Assembly (NCBI GenBank): GCA_018001935.1
Contig: JAGNHB010000022.1
Location: 1-64,000 of the forward strand
Reading direction: 5' to 3'
DNA from: Acidobacteriota bacterium
Lineage (GTDB): Bacteria > Acidobacteriota > JAAYUB01
Length of the DNA stretch: 64,000 nucleotides
Position 1 is the first letter of the stretch; each line of letters opens with the position of its first letter. Below, piece after piece: positions 10,119 through 19,021 of this stretch. The notes under the pieces were generated by a model. The model ran no database searches, had not been told where the DNA came from, and saw only the letters and a program-made list of their open reading frames with translations. The position numbers were made by a program, and so were the translations under genes.

Positions 10119-10340
10119 AGATCATGGTGATATTTCAACCAGTCGATGGTGATTTTACAAGGCCAAAGCGCAGGCGAATCCACCCCCCTGCCGACGGCCA
10201 AGGATTTCCTCACCGTCAAGCCGCCCTGCCGATGGCCGAAACGGATCATCCGTTATTTCTTTTCACGCCTCGACGCCTGTTCATCTGTCAGCGTTTTCTT
10301 CCGTTTTTATTGGGATCAGCCGAAACCTGGCCCCCGTGTT

Positions 10341-11303
10341 CTACGGTCCGCTGCGGATCGGCCATACACCGTACTCGTAATCTTTGAGCGCAGTCCAGGC
10401 CTCACCGTTTGACAGGTTGATGAGCCACGATTCGCTGATCGAGGACGACGAATACGACCAATAGTACAATCCCACACCCGTGAAGGCCCGCGGGGTTTCC
10501 ATTCTGACCGCTTCCGTACCGCTGGTCAGCGCCTGCATTTCCAGGAGCGTCGGAACCCGCCAATCGCCTGCGACGGAACCATCCGTCAACTCCGCCAGGG
10601 GATCTGCCGCGCTCAAGAGGCTGGTCAGGCTGTTGGCGTCACACCATGATTGCAGCGCGAGAAAACCAGCCTCTTTCAGCCAGACCAGACACTTTCCTTT
10701 GCCGCTCATCACGTCGGAACCCAGCAGGTCGGTCACGGTGCCGTCGCCGTTGTCGCACCAGCGGGTTCCCACGAGCGTCCCGCTGCAGGTGCAACCGCCG
10801 CCGCTGTACGTCCCCGCCACGCCGAAGATCGTCACCCCGTTCCGGATGTTCCCACCCGTCAGGTCCGCGTCGCCGGCCACCGTCCCGAGCCCGTCGTGGT
10901 ACCCGGCCGGGATGGTCTGGGCGGCCACCCCCGGCGTGATCGCCACGGCCCCGTTGTCCGGCATGGTCCCGGACCATATGCCCCAGCCGGCCGGGCTGGT
11001 GCTGAAGTACTTCCGGCCGGACAGGACCTCCGTCTCCGCCACCGTGACCTGGTCCAGCAGCGCCCGCATGTCCGAGTAGATCTGCAGCAGCGTTTTCATT
11101 GTGCCGCCCGGCCCGGCGGCCGGTTCCTGGAAAGGGGCGGGCGGTGCCGGCAGCGTCCCGGACATCAGGTAGTCATACAGTTCCTGCAGCGTCGGCATGT
11201 GGCCGGCGGTCGTGTTCGGCGGACCGGGGGAATCCGGGTCCCCCGCCTGAACCGTGAAACACGCCAGGGTGAGGATGCAACACCAGATCGCGGTCCGTCT
11301 CAT
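10341..11303 (-). CDS. Secreted DUF1566 (Lcl C-terminal-type) domain protein
   Basis: 320 residues. The start at 11303 is chosen over a longer frame because AGGAGG lies 5 bp upstream and MRRTAIWCCILTLACFTVQA is a clear signal peptide. A Pro-rich linker and a central segment with repeated GTMPDNGA / GTVAGDADLTGG motifs follow. A C-terminal DUF1566 domain (about 210-320) ends with WRVPTLLEMQALTSG, YYWSYSSS and VWPIRSG. DUF1566 domains are found in secreted and surface proteins of many Gram-negative bacteria. The function is unknown. Confidence 0.85.
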   Translation of the reverse strand: MRRTAIWCCILTLACFTVQAGDPDSPGPPNTTAGHMPTLQELYDYLMSGTLPAPPAPFQEPAAGPGGTMKTLLQIYSDMRALLDQVTVAETEVLSGRKYFSTSPAGWGIWSGTMPDNGAVAITPGVAAQTIPAGYHDGLGTVAGDADLTGGNIRNGVTIFGVAGTYSGGGCTCSGTLVGTRWCDNGDGTVTDLLGSDVMSGKGKCLVWLKEAGFLALQSWCDANSLTSLLSAADPLAELTDGSVAGDWRVPTLLEMQALTSGTEAVRMETPRAFTGVGLYYWSYSSSSISESWLINLSNGEAWTALKDYEYGVWPIRSGP

Positions 11304-11354
11304 TTTCGCCTCCTGAACGAAGCAACTGCGCACCGTGCCTGCAATAATGATCCG

Positions 11355-11383
11355 ATGATAGACCAGAAAAAGAAGCAGGACAA
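11355..11383 (-). promoter_or_regulatory. Candidate promoter for the DUF1566 gene
   Basis: Minus-strand TTGTCC (11378-11383), 17-bp spacer, TATCAT (11355-11360), about 50 bp before the start at 11303. Confidence 0.5.
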
Positions 11384-11505
11384 GACAAAAGGGGAAACGC
11401 CCGTTGCGGATCGGGGCACGCCGCCGAAAAAAGCCGTCGCTTCCGACGCATTCAACGGCGACCGATCGGAGGCCTCCCGCGGGCGGCATTCGTGGTCGAC
11501 CAAAG

Positions 11506-11536
11506 ACAAAAAGGCTTCCGATGTCTCGGAAGCCTT
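11506..11536 (-). terminator. Intrinsic terminator after tRNA-Arg
   Basis: Perfect 11-bp stem AAGGCTTCCGA/TCGGAAGCCTT with a 4-nt loop, followed on the minus strand by a T-run just 3' of the tRNA gene. The hairpin is symmetric and also has a short T-run in the other direction. Confidence 0.8.
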
Positions 11537-11542
11537 GATTTT

Positions 11543-11619
11543 TGGTACGCCCGGCAGGATTTGAACCTGCGACCTACGGATTCGTAGTCCGGCGCTCTAT
11601 CCAGCTGAGCTACGGGCGC
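11543..11619 (-). tRNA. tRNA-Arg (anticodon ACG)
   Basis: 77 nt including an encoded CCA. The D arm (GCTC...GAGC), anticodon loop CTACGAA (anticodon ACG, read as ICG after editing) and T arm (GCAGG TTCAAAT CCTGC) are clear. Two pairs are weak: G1-U72 at the acceptor end and C27/U43 at the base of the anticodon stem. A promoter lies upstream and a terminator directly downstream. Confidence 0.95.
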
Positions 11620-11937
11620 ACGAATGTGTCTATATACACCTTTCTGCGTCGGAGGTCAAGTGAAAAAGACATGGCCGGGACGGAGCGGCAGGAAAAGGGA
11701 GAGCCCGAGCACCGCCAACGGTGCTTTGAGGGTTCGGCGGCCGAGCGAAAACCGGGGAACGAGCGGAAAAACGTTCCCGTCCTTGGGTTTAGCCATCGCA
11801 CGGGGAGCGATGGTCCTTCTCGGTTTCGGCGGCTGCGCGAAAGCCGCGCATCACACGGCAAGGTGTTTACGGCCTTGGGTCGAGCCCTCACCCGGGGGGG
11901 ATGGGACTGTTTCCACCCGGTGCTTTCCGCGCGGCCC
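11620..11937. other. Non-coding gap between tRNA-Arg and clpB with small hairpins
   Basis: No convincing gene. Besides the tRNA promoter it holds three short stem-loops: GCACCG-CCAA-CGGTGC near 11718, CCATCGC-ACGGGGA-GCGATGG near 11792 and GCGGCT-GCGCGAA-AGCCGC near 11830. These could end clpB transcription, but none has a good T-run. Confidence 0.5.
11631..11659 (-). promoter_or_regulatory. Promoter of tRNA-Arg
   Basis: Minus-strand TTGACC (11654-11659), 17-bp spacer, TATATA (11631-11636), ending 12 bp before the mature tRNA 5' end. The boxes and spacing are close to sigma-70 consensus. Confidence 0.75.
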
Positions 11938-14577
11938 TCAGACCGGGGACGCGGCGGGGGGGGCGCCGTTCCCCGGGACCGACGCGAAGGTCAGGGCGTC
12001 GCCGTCGAGACCCACTTCCACCCGGGTGTTCGGGGGGACGTCCCCCGCCACCAGGCGGCGGGCTAACTCCGACTCCAGTTGCTTCTGCAGGAAGCGCTTG
12101 AGAGGCCGGGCGCCGTAGACCGGGTCGTAGGCCTTGCGGGCGATCCAGGCCCGCGCCTCGGCGGACAGCGACAGGGTCACGAAGCGGTCGACGAGCCGGC
12201 GACGCAGCGCCTCCACCTGCAGGTCCACGATCTTCTCGATGTCGTCCGGCGTGAGCGGCCGGAACAGGACGGTCTCGTCCACCCGGTTGAGGAACTCGGG
12301 GCGGAAGGTCCGGCGCAGCTCCGCCATCACCGCTTCCCGCACGGGCTCCGGGAGGCTCCCGTCGCGGCCCAGGCTCTTCGTGATCCGATCGCTCCCGGTG
12401 TTGGAGGTCATGATGACCACCGTGTTCTTGAAGTCCACGGTCCGGCCCCGGGCGTCGGTGAGCCGACCGTCGTCGAGGATCTGGAGCAGGGCGTTGAAGA
12501 CGTCGGGGTGGGCCTTCTCGATCTCGTCGAACAGCACCACGGCGTAGGGCTTGCGACGGACGGCCTCCGTGAGCTGCCCGCCCTCGTCGTAGCCGACGTA
12601 GCCCGGGGGGGCGCCGATGAGCTTCGCCACGCTGTGCTTCTCCATGTACTCGGACATGTCGATGCGCACCATGTTTTCCTCGGCGTCGAAGAGGGCCTCG
12701 GAGAGCGCCTTGGCCAGCTCCGTCTTCCCGACGCCCGTGGGGCCGAGGAAGATGAAGGAACCGATGGGGCGCCGCGGGTCCTTCAGGCCCGAGCGGGCCC
12801 GCAGGACGGACTCGCACACGGCGTCCACCGCCTCGTCCTGGCCGATCACCCTGCGGTGGAGGATCTCCGCCAGCCGGAGGAGTTTCTCCCGCTCGCCCTC
12901 CACCAGCCGGGTCACGGGGATCCCCGTCCACCGGGCCACGATCTCGGCGATCTCCTCGTCGGTGACCTCCTCCTTGAGCAACCGGGCCCCCTGCTGCTTC
13001 CCGGCGAGGTGCGACTCCGCGTCGGCCAGCGCCCGCTCCAGCTCCCGCAAGCGGCCGTACTTGAGCTCGGCGGCGCGGTTGAGCTCGTACTGACGCTCCG
13101 CCCGGGCGATGTCCTGGCGGGTGGTCTCGATGTCCTCGCGGAGCTTCCGCAGGTGCCGGATCTCCTCCTTCTCGGCGTCGAGCTGGGCCTTGAGGGCCGC
13201 AAACCGTTCCTTCAACTCCGCCAGCTCGGCCCGCAGGGCGTCCAGGCGCTGCTTCGACGCCGCGTCCTTCTCCTTCTTCAGGGCTTCGTTCTCGATCTCC
13301 AGCTGCATGATGCGCCGGGAGATCTCGTCCAGCTCGGCGGGCATGGAGTCGATCTCCGTCCGAATGGTGGCGGCCGCCTCGTCCACCAGGTCGATGGCCT
13401 TGTCGGGCAGGAAGCGGTCGGCGATGTAGCGGTTGCTCAGGACCGCCGCCGACACGATGGCGCCGTCGGTAATGCGGACCCCGTGGTGCACCTCGAACTT
13501 CTCCTTGAGGCCGCGGAGGATGGAGACGGTGTCCTCCACCGTGGGCGGCTCCACCAGCACCGGCTGGAAGCGGCGCTCCAGGGCCGGGTCCTTCTCCATG
13601 TGTTTGCGGTACTCGTCGAGGGTTGTGGCGCCGACGCAGTGGAGTTCCCCGCGGGCCAGCATGGGCTTGAGCAGGTTGCCGGCGTCCATGGCTCCCTCCA
13701 CCTTCCCGGCCCCCACGATGGTGTGGATCTCGTCGATGAAAAGGAGGATGCGCCCCTCAGACTCCTGGATCTCCTTGAGGACGGCCTTGAGGCGCTCCTC
13801 GAACTCGCCCCGGTACTTGGCCCCGGCGATGAGGGCCCCCATGTCCAGGGCGAAGATGGTCTTGTCCCGGAGGCCCTCGGGGACGTCCTGGCGGCAGATC
13901 CGCTGGGCCAGGCCCTCCACGATGGCGGTCTTGCCGACGCCGGGCTCGCCGATGAGCACCGGGTTGTTCTTGGTCCGCCGGCTCAGGATGCGCACCACGC
14001 GACGGATCTCGTCGTCACGGCCGATGACGGGGTCCAGCTTGCCCCGGGCCGCGTCCCGGACCAGGTCCCGGCCGTAGCGCTCGAGGGCGTCGTAGGTGGC
14101 CTCGGGGTTCTCGGAGGTCACGCGCTGGGAGCCCCGGATGTCCTGCAGGTTGGCCATGAGGCGTTCGCGGTTGAAGCCGAACTCCCGGAAGAGGGTGTTG
14201 GCGGGAGAGGGCGTCCGGTCGTCCAGGAGGGCGAGGAGGACGTGCTCCACCGAGGCGAAGTCGTCCTTCATCTTCGCGGCCGTGGCCAGGGACTCCTGCA
14301 GGATGCGCGCCAGACGGGCGGAGACATAGACCTGGTCGGGCCCGCCGGTCCCCGAGACCCGGGGCATGCGGTCGATCTCCCCCTCCAGGCGCTCGGTGAA
14401 CTCGGGGACCGGGACGCCCATCTTCGCCAGCAGGCGGGGGAAGAGGCCTTCCTCCTGCCGGAGGAAGGCGAGGAGGAGGTGCTCGGCCACGATGGCGGGG
14501 TGGCCCTTTCGAAGAGCGGTCGCGTGGGCCGTTTCCAGGGCCTCCCTGACTTTAACGGTGAACTTGTTCAGATCCAT
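11938..14577 (-). CDS. clpB: ClpB disaggregase
   Basis: 879 residues, the normal ClpB length. It is a hexameric AAA+ chaperone that solubilises aggregated protein together with DnaK. The Clp_N domain is at about 1-145. The first ATPase domain has Walker [10 protein letters not shown] near 208. The long coiled-coil middle domain lies at about 410-525. The second ATPase domain has Walker [10 protein letters not shown] near 605, Walker [12 protein letters not shown] and the C-terminal D2-small domain. The middle domain separates ClpB from ClpA/ClpC. It follows hsp20 on the same strand with a terminator between them. Confidence 0.97.
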   Translation of the reverse strand: MDLNKFTVKVREALETAHATALRKGHPAIVAEHLLLAFLRQEEGLFPRLLAKMGVPVPEFTERLEGEIDRMPRVSGTGGPDQVYVSARLARILQESLATAAKMKDDFASVEHVLLALLDDRTPSPANTLFREFGFNRERLMANLQDIRGSQRVTSENPEATYDALERYGRDLVRDAARGKLDPVIGRDDEIRRVVRILSRRTKNNPVLIGEPGVGKTAIVEGLAQRICRQDVPEGLRDKTIFALDMGALIAGAKYRGEFEERLKAVLKEIQESEGRILLFIDEIHTIVGAGKVEGAMDAGNLLKPMLARGELHCVGATTLDEYRKHMEKDPALERRFQPVLVEPPTVEDTVSILRGLKEKFEVHHGVRITDGAIVSAAVLSNRYIADRFLPDKAIDLVDEAAATIRTEIDSMPAELDEISRRIMQLEIENEALKKEKDAASKQRLDALRAELAELKERFAALKAQLDAEKEEIRHLRKLREDIETTRQDIARAERQYELNRAAELKYGRLRELERALADAESHLAGKQQGARLLKEEVTDEEIAEIVARWTGIPVTRLVEGEREKLLRLAEILHRRVIGQDEAVDAVCESVLRARSGLKDPRRPIGSFIFLGPTGVGKTELAKALSEALFDAEENMVRIDMSEYMEKHSVAKLIGAPPGYVGYDEGGQLTEAVRRKPYAVVLFDEIEKAHPDVFNALLQILDDGRLTDARGRTVDFKNTVVIMTSNTGSDRITKSLGRDGSLPEPVREAVMAELRRTFRPEFLNRVDETVLFRPLTPDDIEKIVDLQVEALRRRLVDRFVTLSLSAEARAWIARKAYDPVYGARPLKRFLQKQLESELARRLVAGDVPPNTRVEVGLDGDALTFASVPGNGAPPAASPV

Positions 14578-14605
14578 CGCTCACTCCTTTCGGTGCGCAC
14601 CCCCT

Positions 14606-14638
14606 GAAAAAAAGCCCGAATCGGCGGGGATTCGGGCT
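14606..14638 (-). terminator. Intrinsic terminator between hsp20 and clpB
   Basis: Minus-strand perfect 10-bp stem AGCCCGAATC/GATTCGGGCT with a 6-nt loop, followed by seven T. It sits in the 113-bp gap, so clpB would receive only read-through from the hsp20 promoter unless it has its own promoter. Confidence 0.85.
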
Positions 14639-14690
14639 CGGGGGATTCCGTTGCCGCCCCCGCCGGAGCGAAGGCGGGCGGTTGGGTGTT

Positions 14691-15134
14691 TCAGCCGATC
14701 TTGATCTCCACCTGCTTGGGCTTGCTCTCGTCCTTCTTGGCCAGGGTCAGCGTGAGGACGCCGTCCCGGTACTTGGCCACAATCTTGTCCAGGTTCACGG
14801 ACTGGGGGACCTGGAAGCTGCGGGAGAAGGCCCCGTAGGCGCACTCCACGCGGTGGTAGTTGTCGACGCTCTCGGACTGCTCGAACTTGCGCTCCCCGTG
14901 GACGGTCATGACGCCGTTCTCCACCGTGACGTGGATGTCCTCCTGCTTCATGCCGGGGATGTCCAGGCGGACGACGATCTCGTCCTTGCGCTCGTTCACG
15001 TCCATGCGGGGGTACCAGGCGCAGGCCACGCTCCCCTCGTCGTCGTAAGCGCGCCCGGTCTCGACGGGCCGGCCGAAGTAGCGCTCGAACTCCCGGAACA
15101 TCTTCTGAAAAGGATCGTACTTGCGGATTTCCAT
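14691..15134 (-). CDS. Small heat shock protein (Hsp20/alpha-crystallin)
   Basis: 147 residues. The start at 15134 is fixed by GGAGGT 6 bp upstream; a longer frame has no ribosome site. It is an ATP-independent holdase of the cytoplasm. The N-terminal arm (MEIRKYDPFQKMFREFERYF) leads into the alpha-crystallin domain, about residues 45-147, with VRLDIPGMKQEDIHVTVENG and the conserved YRDGVLTLTLAK near the end. A sigma-54-type promoter lies upstream and clpB downstream, which suggests a shared stress response. Confidence 0.95.
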   Translation of the reverse strand: MEIRKYDPFQKMFREFERYFGRPVETGRAYDDEGSVACAWYPRMDVNERKDEIVVRLDIPGMKQEDIHVTVENGVMTVHGERKFEQSESVDNYHRVECAYGAFSRSFQVPQSVNLDKIVAKYRDGVLTLTLAKKDESKPKQVEIKIG

Positions 15135-15171
15135 GGTTTTTACCTCCTTCTCAAAAATCCGACAATTTCTT

Positions 15172-15187
15172 AGCATGCCGCGTGCCA
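15172..15187 (-). promoter_or_regulatory. Sigma-54-type promoter of hsp20
   Basis: The minus strand reads TGGCACGCGGCATGCT. Against the consensus TGGCACG-N4-TTGCW only one fixed position differs, and the GG/GC elements have the required spacing. The -12 element is about 38 bp before the hsp20 ATG, leaving a short leader with a strong ribosome site. Confidence 0.6.
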
Positions 15188-15487
15188 AAACGCCAACAGC
15201 CGCTATCCAACTGAATATTAAAGCTTTGTGTCAAAGCGGCTCGCCGGGGGTGTGGGGCGTTTTTCCCCACCCCGAAGGGCGATGGCACTCTGCGCTTTTG
15301 CGGCTGCGTTCCTGCCAGTAGAGTGTCGATCCCGGTTGCCTTCCGAAGCCACTTTTACCGGGCGGAGTCAAGGGAGGAGCGTAGTTTCTTCACCGGAACA
15401 TCGTTGCCGGATCGCGCAAGATCGTGCGGACGATCGCTCGAAACGTCCGCCGGTAGCATGATTTGTGGCCCATGCCGTTTTCCCTTG

Positions 15488-15548
15488 CGAGCTTGGCGCC
15501 TTGGCGAGAGCCGCTCCGGATCCGGGTCTCGCAAAGGCGCCAGGCTCG
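15488..15548. repeat. Inverted repeat of the 'TTGGCGCCTTGGCGAGA' family
   Basis: Arms at 15488-15509 and 15527-15548 pair at 20 of 22 positions around a 17-nt loop. Related sequences lie at 18916-19011 and about 22095-22150, so this is a dispersed intergenic repeat. Confidence 0.7.
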
Positions 15549-15664
15549 CCAGGAAGAACGATTTGCTCCCGCCGCCTTCGGGGCGGGTTTGCCCCTGCGA
15601 TGCGACGTCTTGTCCCCGGGGCGGCGATCGTCAAACTTGACGCCCCCGCAAAAAGTCTTTTATG

Positions 15665-15758
15665 CCCGCGAATCACGCGAATGAACGCGAATCAGAAATC
15701 AACAATCAACAGATATTATTCGTGTTATAAATTCGCGTATATTCGTGTTATTCGCGGG
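15665..15758. repeat. Inverted repeat of the 'CCCGCGAATCACGCGAAT' family
   Basis: Arms at 15665-15692 and 15731-15758 (ATTCGCG...ATTCGCGGG) face each other around an AT-rich centre. A degenerate relative is at about 38707-38739. It resembles REP-like intergenic palindromes. Confidence 0.7.
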
Positions 15759-15926
15759 AAATCTCCCTTTCGCGACTTTTTGCGGGGTCATCAGGTATGG
15801 AAGGCGGGGCGAAGACGGCCGCTTGCTTGCGTGCGCGACGCTGACGGGGGAGCCCGGAAACGGCGTCGGCGCCCGGGGACGGGCGCCGACGGGGTCCGAA
15901 GCGGGAGAGAGGCTGTTCCGTCGCGC

Positions 15927-16646
15927 TCACTCCGTGGGCGTGGGCTGGATCACGGTGTAGGTGAAGGTGAAGACCCAGGGCATCCGGACGGGGACCGGCT
16001 TTCCGTGCAGGAGGGCGGGCTTGAACATCCAGCGCTCCTTGATCTGGGCCGTGACGGTCTCGGTGAGGGCCGGCGTGATCTCGTTGCGGGCCATGACGTC
16101 GGTGGCCCGGCCGTCCTTCCCGATGGTGATGAGGACGTTCATCTTCCCGCTGATTCCGGTGCCGATGACTTCCGGGGGAATCTCGAACTGGGGGGTCCGG
16201 ACGGGCTTGGGGGGCGTCATCCCCGCCTCGTTCACGTCGTAGACTTTCTCCGCGACCACCGCGGGCTCCTGGGGGGCGCGGATATCCACCATCTCGAGGC
16301 CCCGGTACTGGGTGACCTCGGGGGTGATGCACGGGCAGTTGAGGAACACCACTTCCGCCGGGTTGAAGCCGTGGGCGTCGATGTGGTTCAGGGTGCGCAG
16401 GACGACGTCCATCTTGTTGATCTGAGAGCCCACCATGGAGCGGTGCAGGGGCGACACGGCCTTGTACTGCAGGGCGGCCTCGGCCCGCAGGTTCCCCAGG
16501 CGCGCGATCTCGGAGCGGACGAAATCGGGGTTCCTGAGTTGATCCGCGGTGTAGAGCGGCATCTGGAAGGAGGCCGCGCCGACGGCCGCCGTGGCCGTCA
16601 GGGCCAGGATGAGTATCATCAACAAATGGCGAAACGGTTGTTTCAT
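15927..16646 (-). CDS. Secreted protein with TonB C-terminal-like domain
   Basis: 239 residues from the ATG at 16646, chosen for AAGGAG upstream and an immediate signal peptide (FRHLLMILILALTATAAVGA). The middle part (about 30-130) is helical, with no family I recognise. About residues 150-235 match the TonB C-terminal fold: a Pro-rich PPKPVRTPQFEIPPEV, then GKMNVLITIGKDGRATDV and ERWMFKPALLHGKPVPVRM. There is no N-terminal TonB membrane anchor beyond the signal, so it is more likely a periplasmic TonB-like protein than an energy-coupling TonB. It has its own promoter and is divergent from the ABC-F gene. Confidence 0.8.
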   Translation of the reverse strand: MKQPFRHLLMILILALTATAAVGAASFQMPLYTADQLRNPDFVRSEIARLGNLRAEAALQYKAVSPLHRSMVGSQINKMDVVLRTLNHIDAHGFNPAEVVFLNCPCITPEVTQYRGLEMVDIRAPQEPAVVAEKVYDVNEAGMTPPKPVRTPQFEIPPEVIGTGISGKMNVLITIGKDGRATDVMARNEITPALTETVTAQIKERWMFKPALLHGKPVPVRMPWVFTFTYTVIQPTPTE

Positions 16647-16676
16647 AACCAGGCTCCTTGTTGAAATTCCTCCTTC

Positions 16677-16704
16677 ATTATACCTGCCATTCAAGCGAAT
16701 GCAA
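16677..16704 (-). promoter_or_regulatory. Promoter of the TonB-C protein gene
   Basis: Minus-strand TTGCAT (16699-16704), 16-bp spacer, perfect TATAAT (16677-16682), 30 bp before the start at 16646. Confidence 0.65.
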
Positions 16705-16750
16705 GAAGTTGAACGAAAAAAGCACAATTTTTGTTGGGGACCCCTTTCGC

Positions 16751-16779
16751 TTGATTCCCTCCCCGGGCCAATATACAAT
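16751..16779 (+). promoter_or_regulatory. Promoter of the ABC-F gene
   Basis: TTGATT (16751-16756), 17-bp spacer, TACAAT (16774-16779). Transcription would begin near 16786. This excludes the upstream in-frame ATG at 16778 and supports translation from 16859. Confidence 0.6.
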
Positions 16780-16858
16780 GCCCCGCTCCGGGCGGCCGCG
16801 CCCGGAAATCCCCTTGGCCGCGCCTTCCCGGGCTCCCGGTGGGCCGCCCCGCGACAGA

Positions 16859-18787
16859 ATGCTGCTGCAACTGGAAAACATCGCCCGACACTTTCCCGAG
16901 ATCGACCTCTTCGAAGGGGTCTGCCTTCAGGTCAACGACGGGGACCGCCTCGGTCTCGTCGGGCCCAACGGCTCGGGCAAGAGCCAGCTCCTCGGCATCA
17001 TGGCGGGGACCGTGGCGCCGGACGCCGGGCGGGTGAACCTCCGGTCCCGCCTCCGGGTCGGCAAACTGGACCAGGAAGTCCGCGTCGATGCCGGCCGGGC
17101 GCTCTTCGACGAGACCCTGGAGGTCTTCCGCCCCCTGATGGACCTGGAGGTGGAGATCGCCCGGCTGGAGCACGAGATCTCGGATCACCACGAGAGCGAC
17201 CGCCTGGACGGCAGCCTCCGCCGGTACAGCGACGCCAAGGAGCGCTACGAGCGGGAAGGCGGGTACAGTTACCGGAGCCGCACCGAGGCCGTGCTGCTGG
17301 GCATCGGGTTTGCCCGGGCCGAGCTGGACCAGCCCTGCGCCTTCCTGAGCGGCGGCCAGCTCAACCGGCTCGGCCTGGCCCGCCTCCTCCTGGAGGGCGC
17401 CGACCTCCTCCTCCTGGACGAGCCCACCAACCACCTGGACCTCAAGGCCGTCCGCTGGCTCGAGGAGTACCTCCAGGCGTGGGACCGGGCCTACGTGGTG
17501 GTCTCCCACGACCGCTACTTCCTCGACCGGGTCTGCCGGGGCATCTGGGAGATCGCCAACCGGCGGGTCAACACCTACGTCGGCAACTACACCCGTTTCC
17601 AGGCCGACCGCGTCAAGCGGCTCGAACAACAGCGGAAGGAGTACGAGTCCCAGGCGGAGTTCATCCAGAAGACCCAGGACTTCATCCGCCGGAACATCTA
17701 CGGACAGAAGACGAAGCAGGCCCAAAGCCGGCGGCGGATGCTGGAGAAGCTCGAGCGGGTGGAGCGGCCCACCGAGGACGCCCGGCGGATCCGGCTGAAC
17801 CTGTCGGACGTCAGCCGCAGCTCCGACACGGTCCTGGTCCTGGAGAACCTGGTGCTCGGCTACGACGCCCCCCTGGTCGAGGTCCCCCTCGAACTCACCG
17901 TCACCCGGGGCGACCGGATCGGGATCCTCGGCGAGAACGGCACCGGCAAGACCACCCTCTTCCGGGCCCTGCTGGGCCAGATCCCCCCCCTGGGCGGGTC
18001 GTACCGGTGGGGGCGCAACGTGTCCATCGGGTACTTCGACCAGAAGATGGAGACCCTGTCAGCCTCCCCCATCCAGGAGATCCGCACCCTCGACCCCCTC
18101 GCCCAGGAGGGAGACATCCGAAACTTCCTCGCCCGCTTCGGGTTCTGGGACGACGACGTCTTCAAGCCGCTCTCCGCGCTCAGCGGCGGCGAGAAGAACC
18201 GCCTGCTGCTGGCGCGGCTCATCTACGCCCGCCACAACGTGCTCATCCTGGACGAGCCCACCAACCACCTCGACATCGCCTCGCGCGAGGAACTCGAGGC
18301 CGCCCTCGACGCCTTCCCCGGCACCCTACTGGTCATCTCCCACGACCGCTACTTCCTGGACCGGATCGTCAACCGGATCCTCAGCGTCCACGACGGGACC
18401 GCCGACTTCCACTTCGGGAACTACTCCGAGTGGGAGGCGTGGGAGAGCCGGCGGTCCGCGGCGCGGGAGGCCGCGGCGGAGGCGGCGCGGGCCGTCCCCG
18501 AACGCACCCCGGAGCGGCCGCGGGACGGGGCGGGCGGGGACGGCCGCCCCGAGGGCCTCTCCAAGAACGAGCGCTTCCGTCTCGAGGCGCAAATGGCAGA
18601 GGTCGAAACGGAAATCGCCCAGATGGAAGCCCGCCTGTCGGAGATCGAGCGGACGTTGCAGGACCCCTCCCCGGGCATGGCCTCCGACGCCTTCGCCCGC
18701 CTCGGCCAGGAGCACGCCGACACCGCCGCCCGCCTCGCGGGGCTCTACGGCCGGTGGGAAGAACTCGGCAGCCGGCTCGAGCCCTGA
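16859..18787 (+). CDS. ABC-F family ATPase (Uup-like)
   Basis: 642 residues. It is a soluble protein with two ABC ATPase domains of the kind that acts on ribosomes or branched DNA intermediates; it is not a transporter. Domain 1 has GPNGSGKS near residue 38, LSGGQ and LLLLDEPTNHLD. The linker (ARRIRLNLSD) and domain 2 follow, with GENGTGKT, LSGGEKNRLLLARL and LILDEPTNHLD. Residues about 550-640 form a charged coiled coil with ELEARL-like heptads, as in Uup. Start chosen at MLLQLENIARHF because it opens domain 1 and lies downstream of the promoter; its ribosome site is weak. Confidence 0.92.
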   Translation: MLLQLENIARHFPEIDLFEGVCLQVNDGDRLGLVGPNGSGKSQLLGIMAGTVAPDAGRVNLRSRLRVGKLDQEVRVDAGRALFDETLEVFRPLMDLEVEIARLEHEISDHHESDRLDGSLRRYSDAKERYEREGGYSYRSRTEAVLLGIGFARAELDQPCAFLSGGQLNRLGLARLLLEGADLLLLDEPTNHLDLKAVRWLEEYLQAWDRAYVVVSHDRYFLDRVCRGIWEIANRRVNTYVGNYTRFQADRVKRLEQQRKEYESQAEFIQKTQDFIRRNIYGQKTKQAQSRRRMLEKLERVERPTEDARRIRLNLSDVSRSSDTVLVLENLVLGYDAPLVEVPLELTVTRGDRIGILGENGTGKTTLFRALLGQIPPLGGSYRWGRNVSIGYFDQKMETLSASPIQEIRTLDPLAQEGDIRNFLARFGFWDDDVFKPLSALSGGEKNRLLLARLIYARHNVLILDEPTNHLDIASREELEAALDAFPGTLLVISHDRYFLDRIVNRILSVHDGTADFHFGNYSEWEAWESRRSAAREAAAEAARAVPERTPERPRDGAGGDGRPEGLSKNERFRLEAQMAEVETEIAQMEARLSEIERTLQDPSPGMASDAFARLGQEHADTAARLAGLYGRWEELGSRLEP

Positions 18788-18915
18788 GCCACGGGACGCG
18801 CAGAGACGGAAGGGACCGGGAACCGCGGACTACGCGGGAAAAAGCACAGGGATCACGAAGAACACGGATGGACACGGATCATCCGGATTCTCCAGAAAAA
18901 AAAGGCGGTCTCTAC

Positions 18916-19011
18916 CTCTCGCCAAGACACAGAGCCGCCAGGCCTCGCAAGGCTGGAACCGGAAAAGGGAATCCCTTTGCGAGGCTTTGCATCCTGGCGT
19001 CTTTGCGAGAG
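18916..19011. repeat. Long imperfect inverted repeat
   Basis: Arms of about 37 bp at 18916-18952 and 18974-19011 (CTCTCGCCAAGACACAGAG... and ...GGCGTCTTTGCGAGAG) flank a 21-bp loop. It lies between the convergent ABC-F and sensor kinase genes and could form a strong hairpin that separates them. Related to the repeats at 15488-15548 and about 22095-22150. Confidence 0.6.
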
Positions 19012-19021
19012 ACCTTTCTCG

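Larger units (their letters stand above)
15188..15926. other. 739-bp gene-free region made of dispersed repeats
   Basis: No credible gene: the short frames here have no ribosome site or recognisable domain. The region contains two inverted repeats (listed separately). It also holds a segment around 15565-15660 (CCGCCGCCTTCGGGGCGGG, then CCCCCGCAAAAAGT) that recurs around 22040-22105. It looks like a collection point for intergenic repeats. Confidence 0.6.

Noticed and set aside
12079-14607. 842-residue open frame antisense to clpB
   Set aside because: It mirrors clpB codons in GC-rich DNA, has Gly/Leu/Val-rich sequence without a domain, and clpB is certain.
16778-16858. Upstream in-frame ATG for the ABC-F gene
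   Set aside because: It overlaps the -10 box of the promoter at 16751-16779 and would add a Pro/Arg-rich tail not seen in the family.
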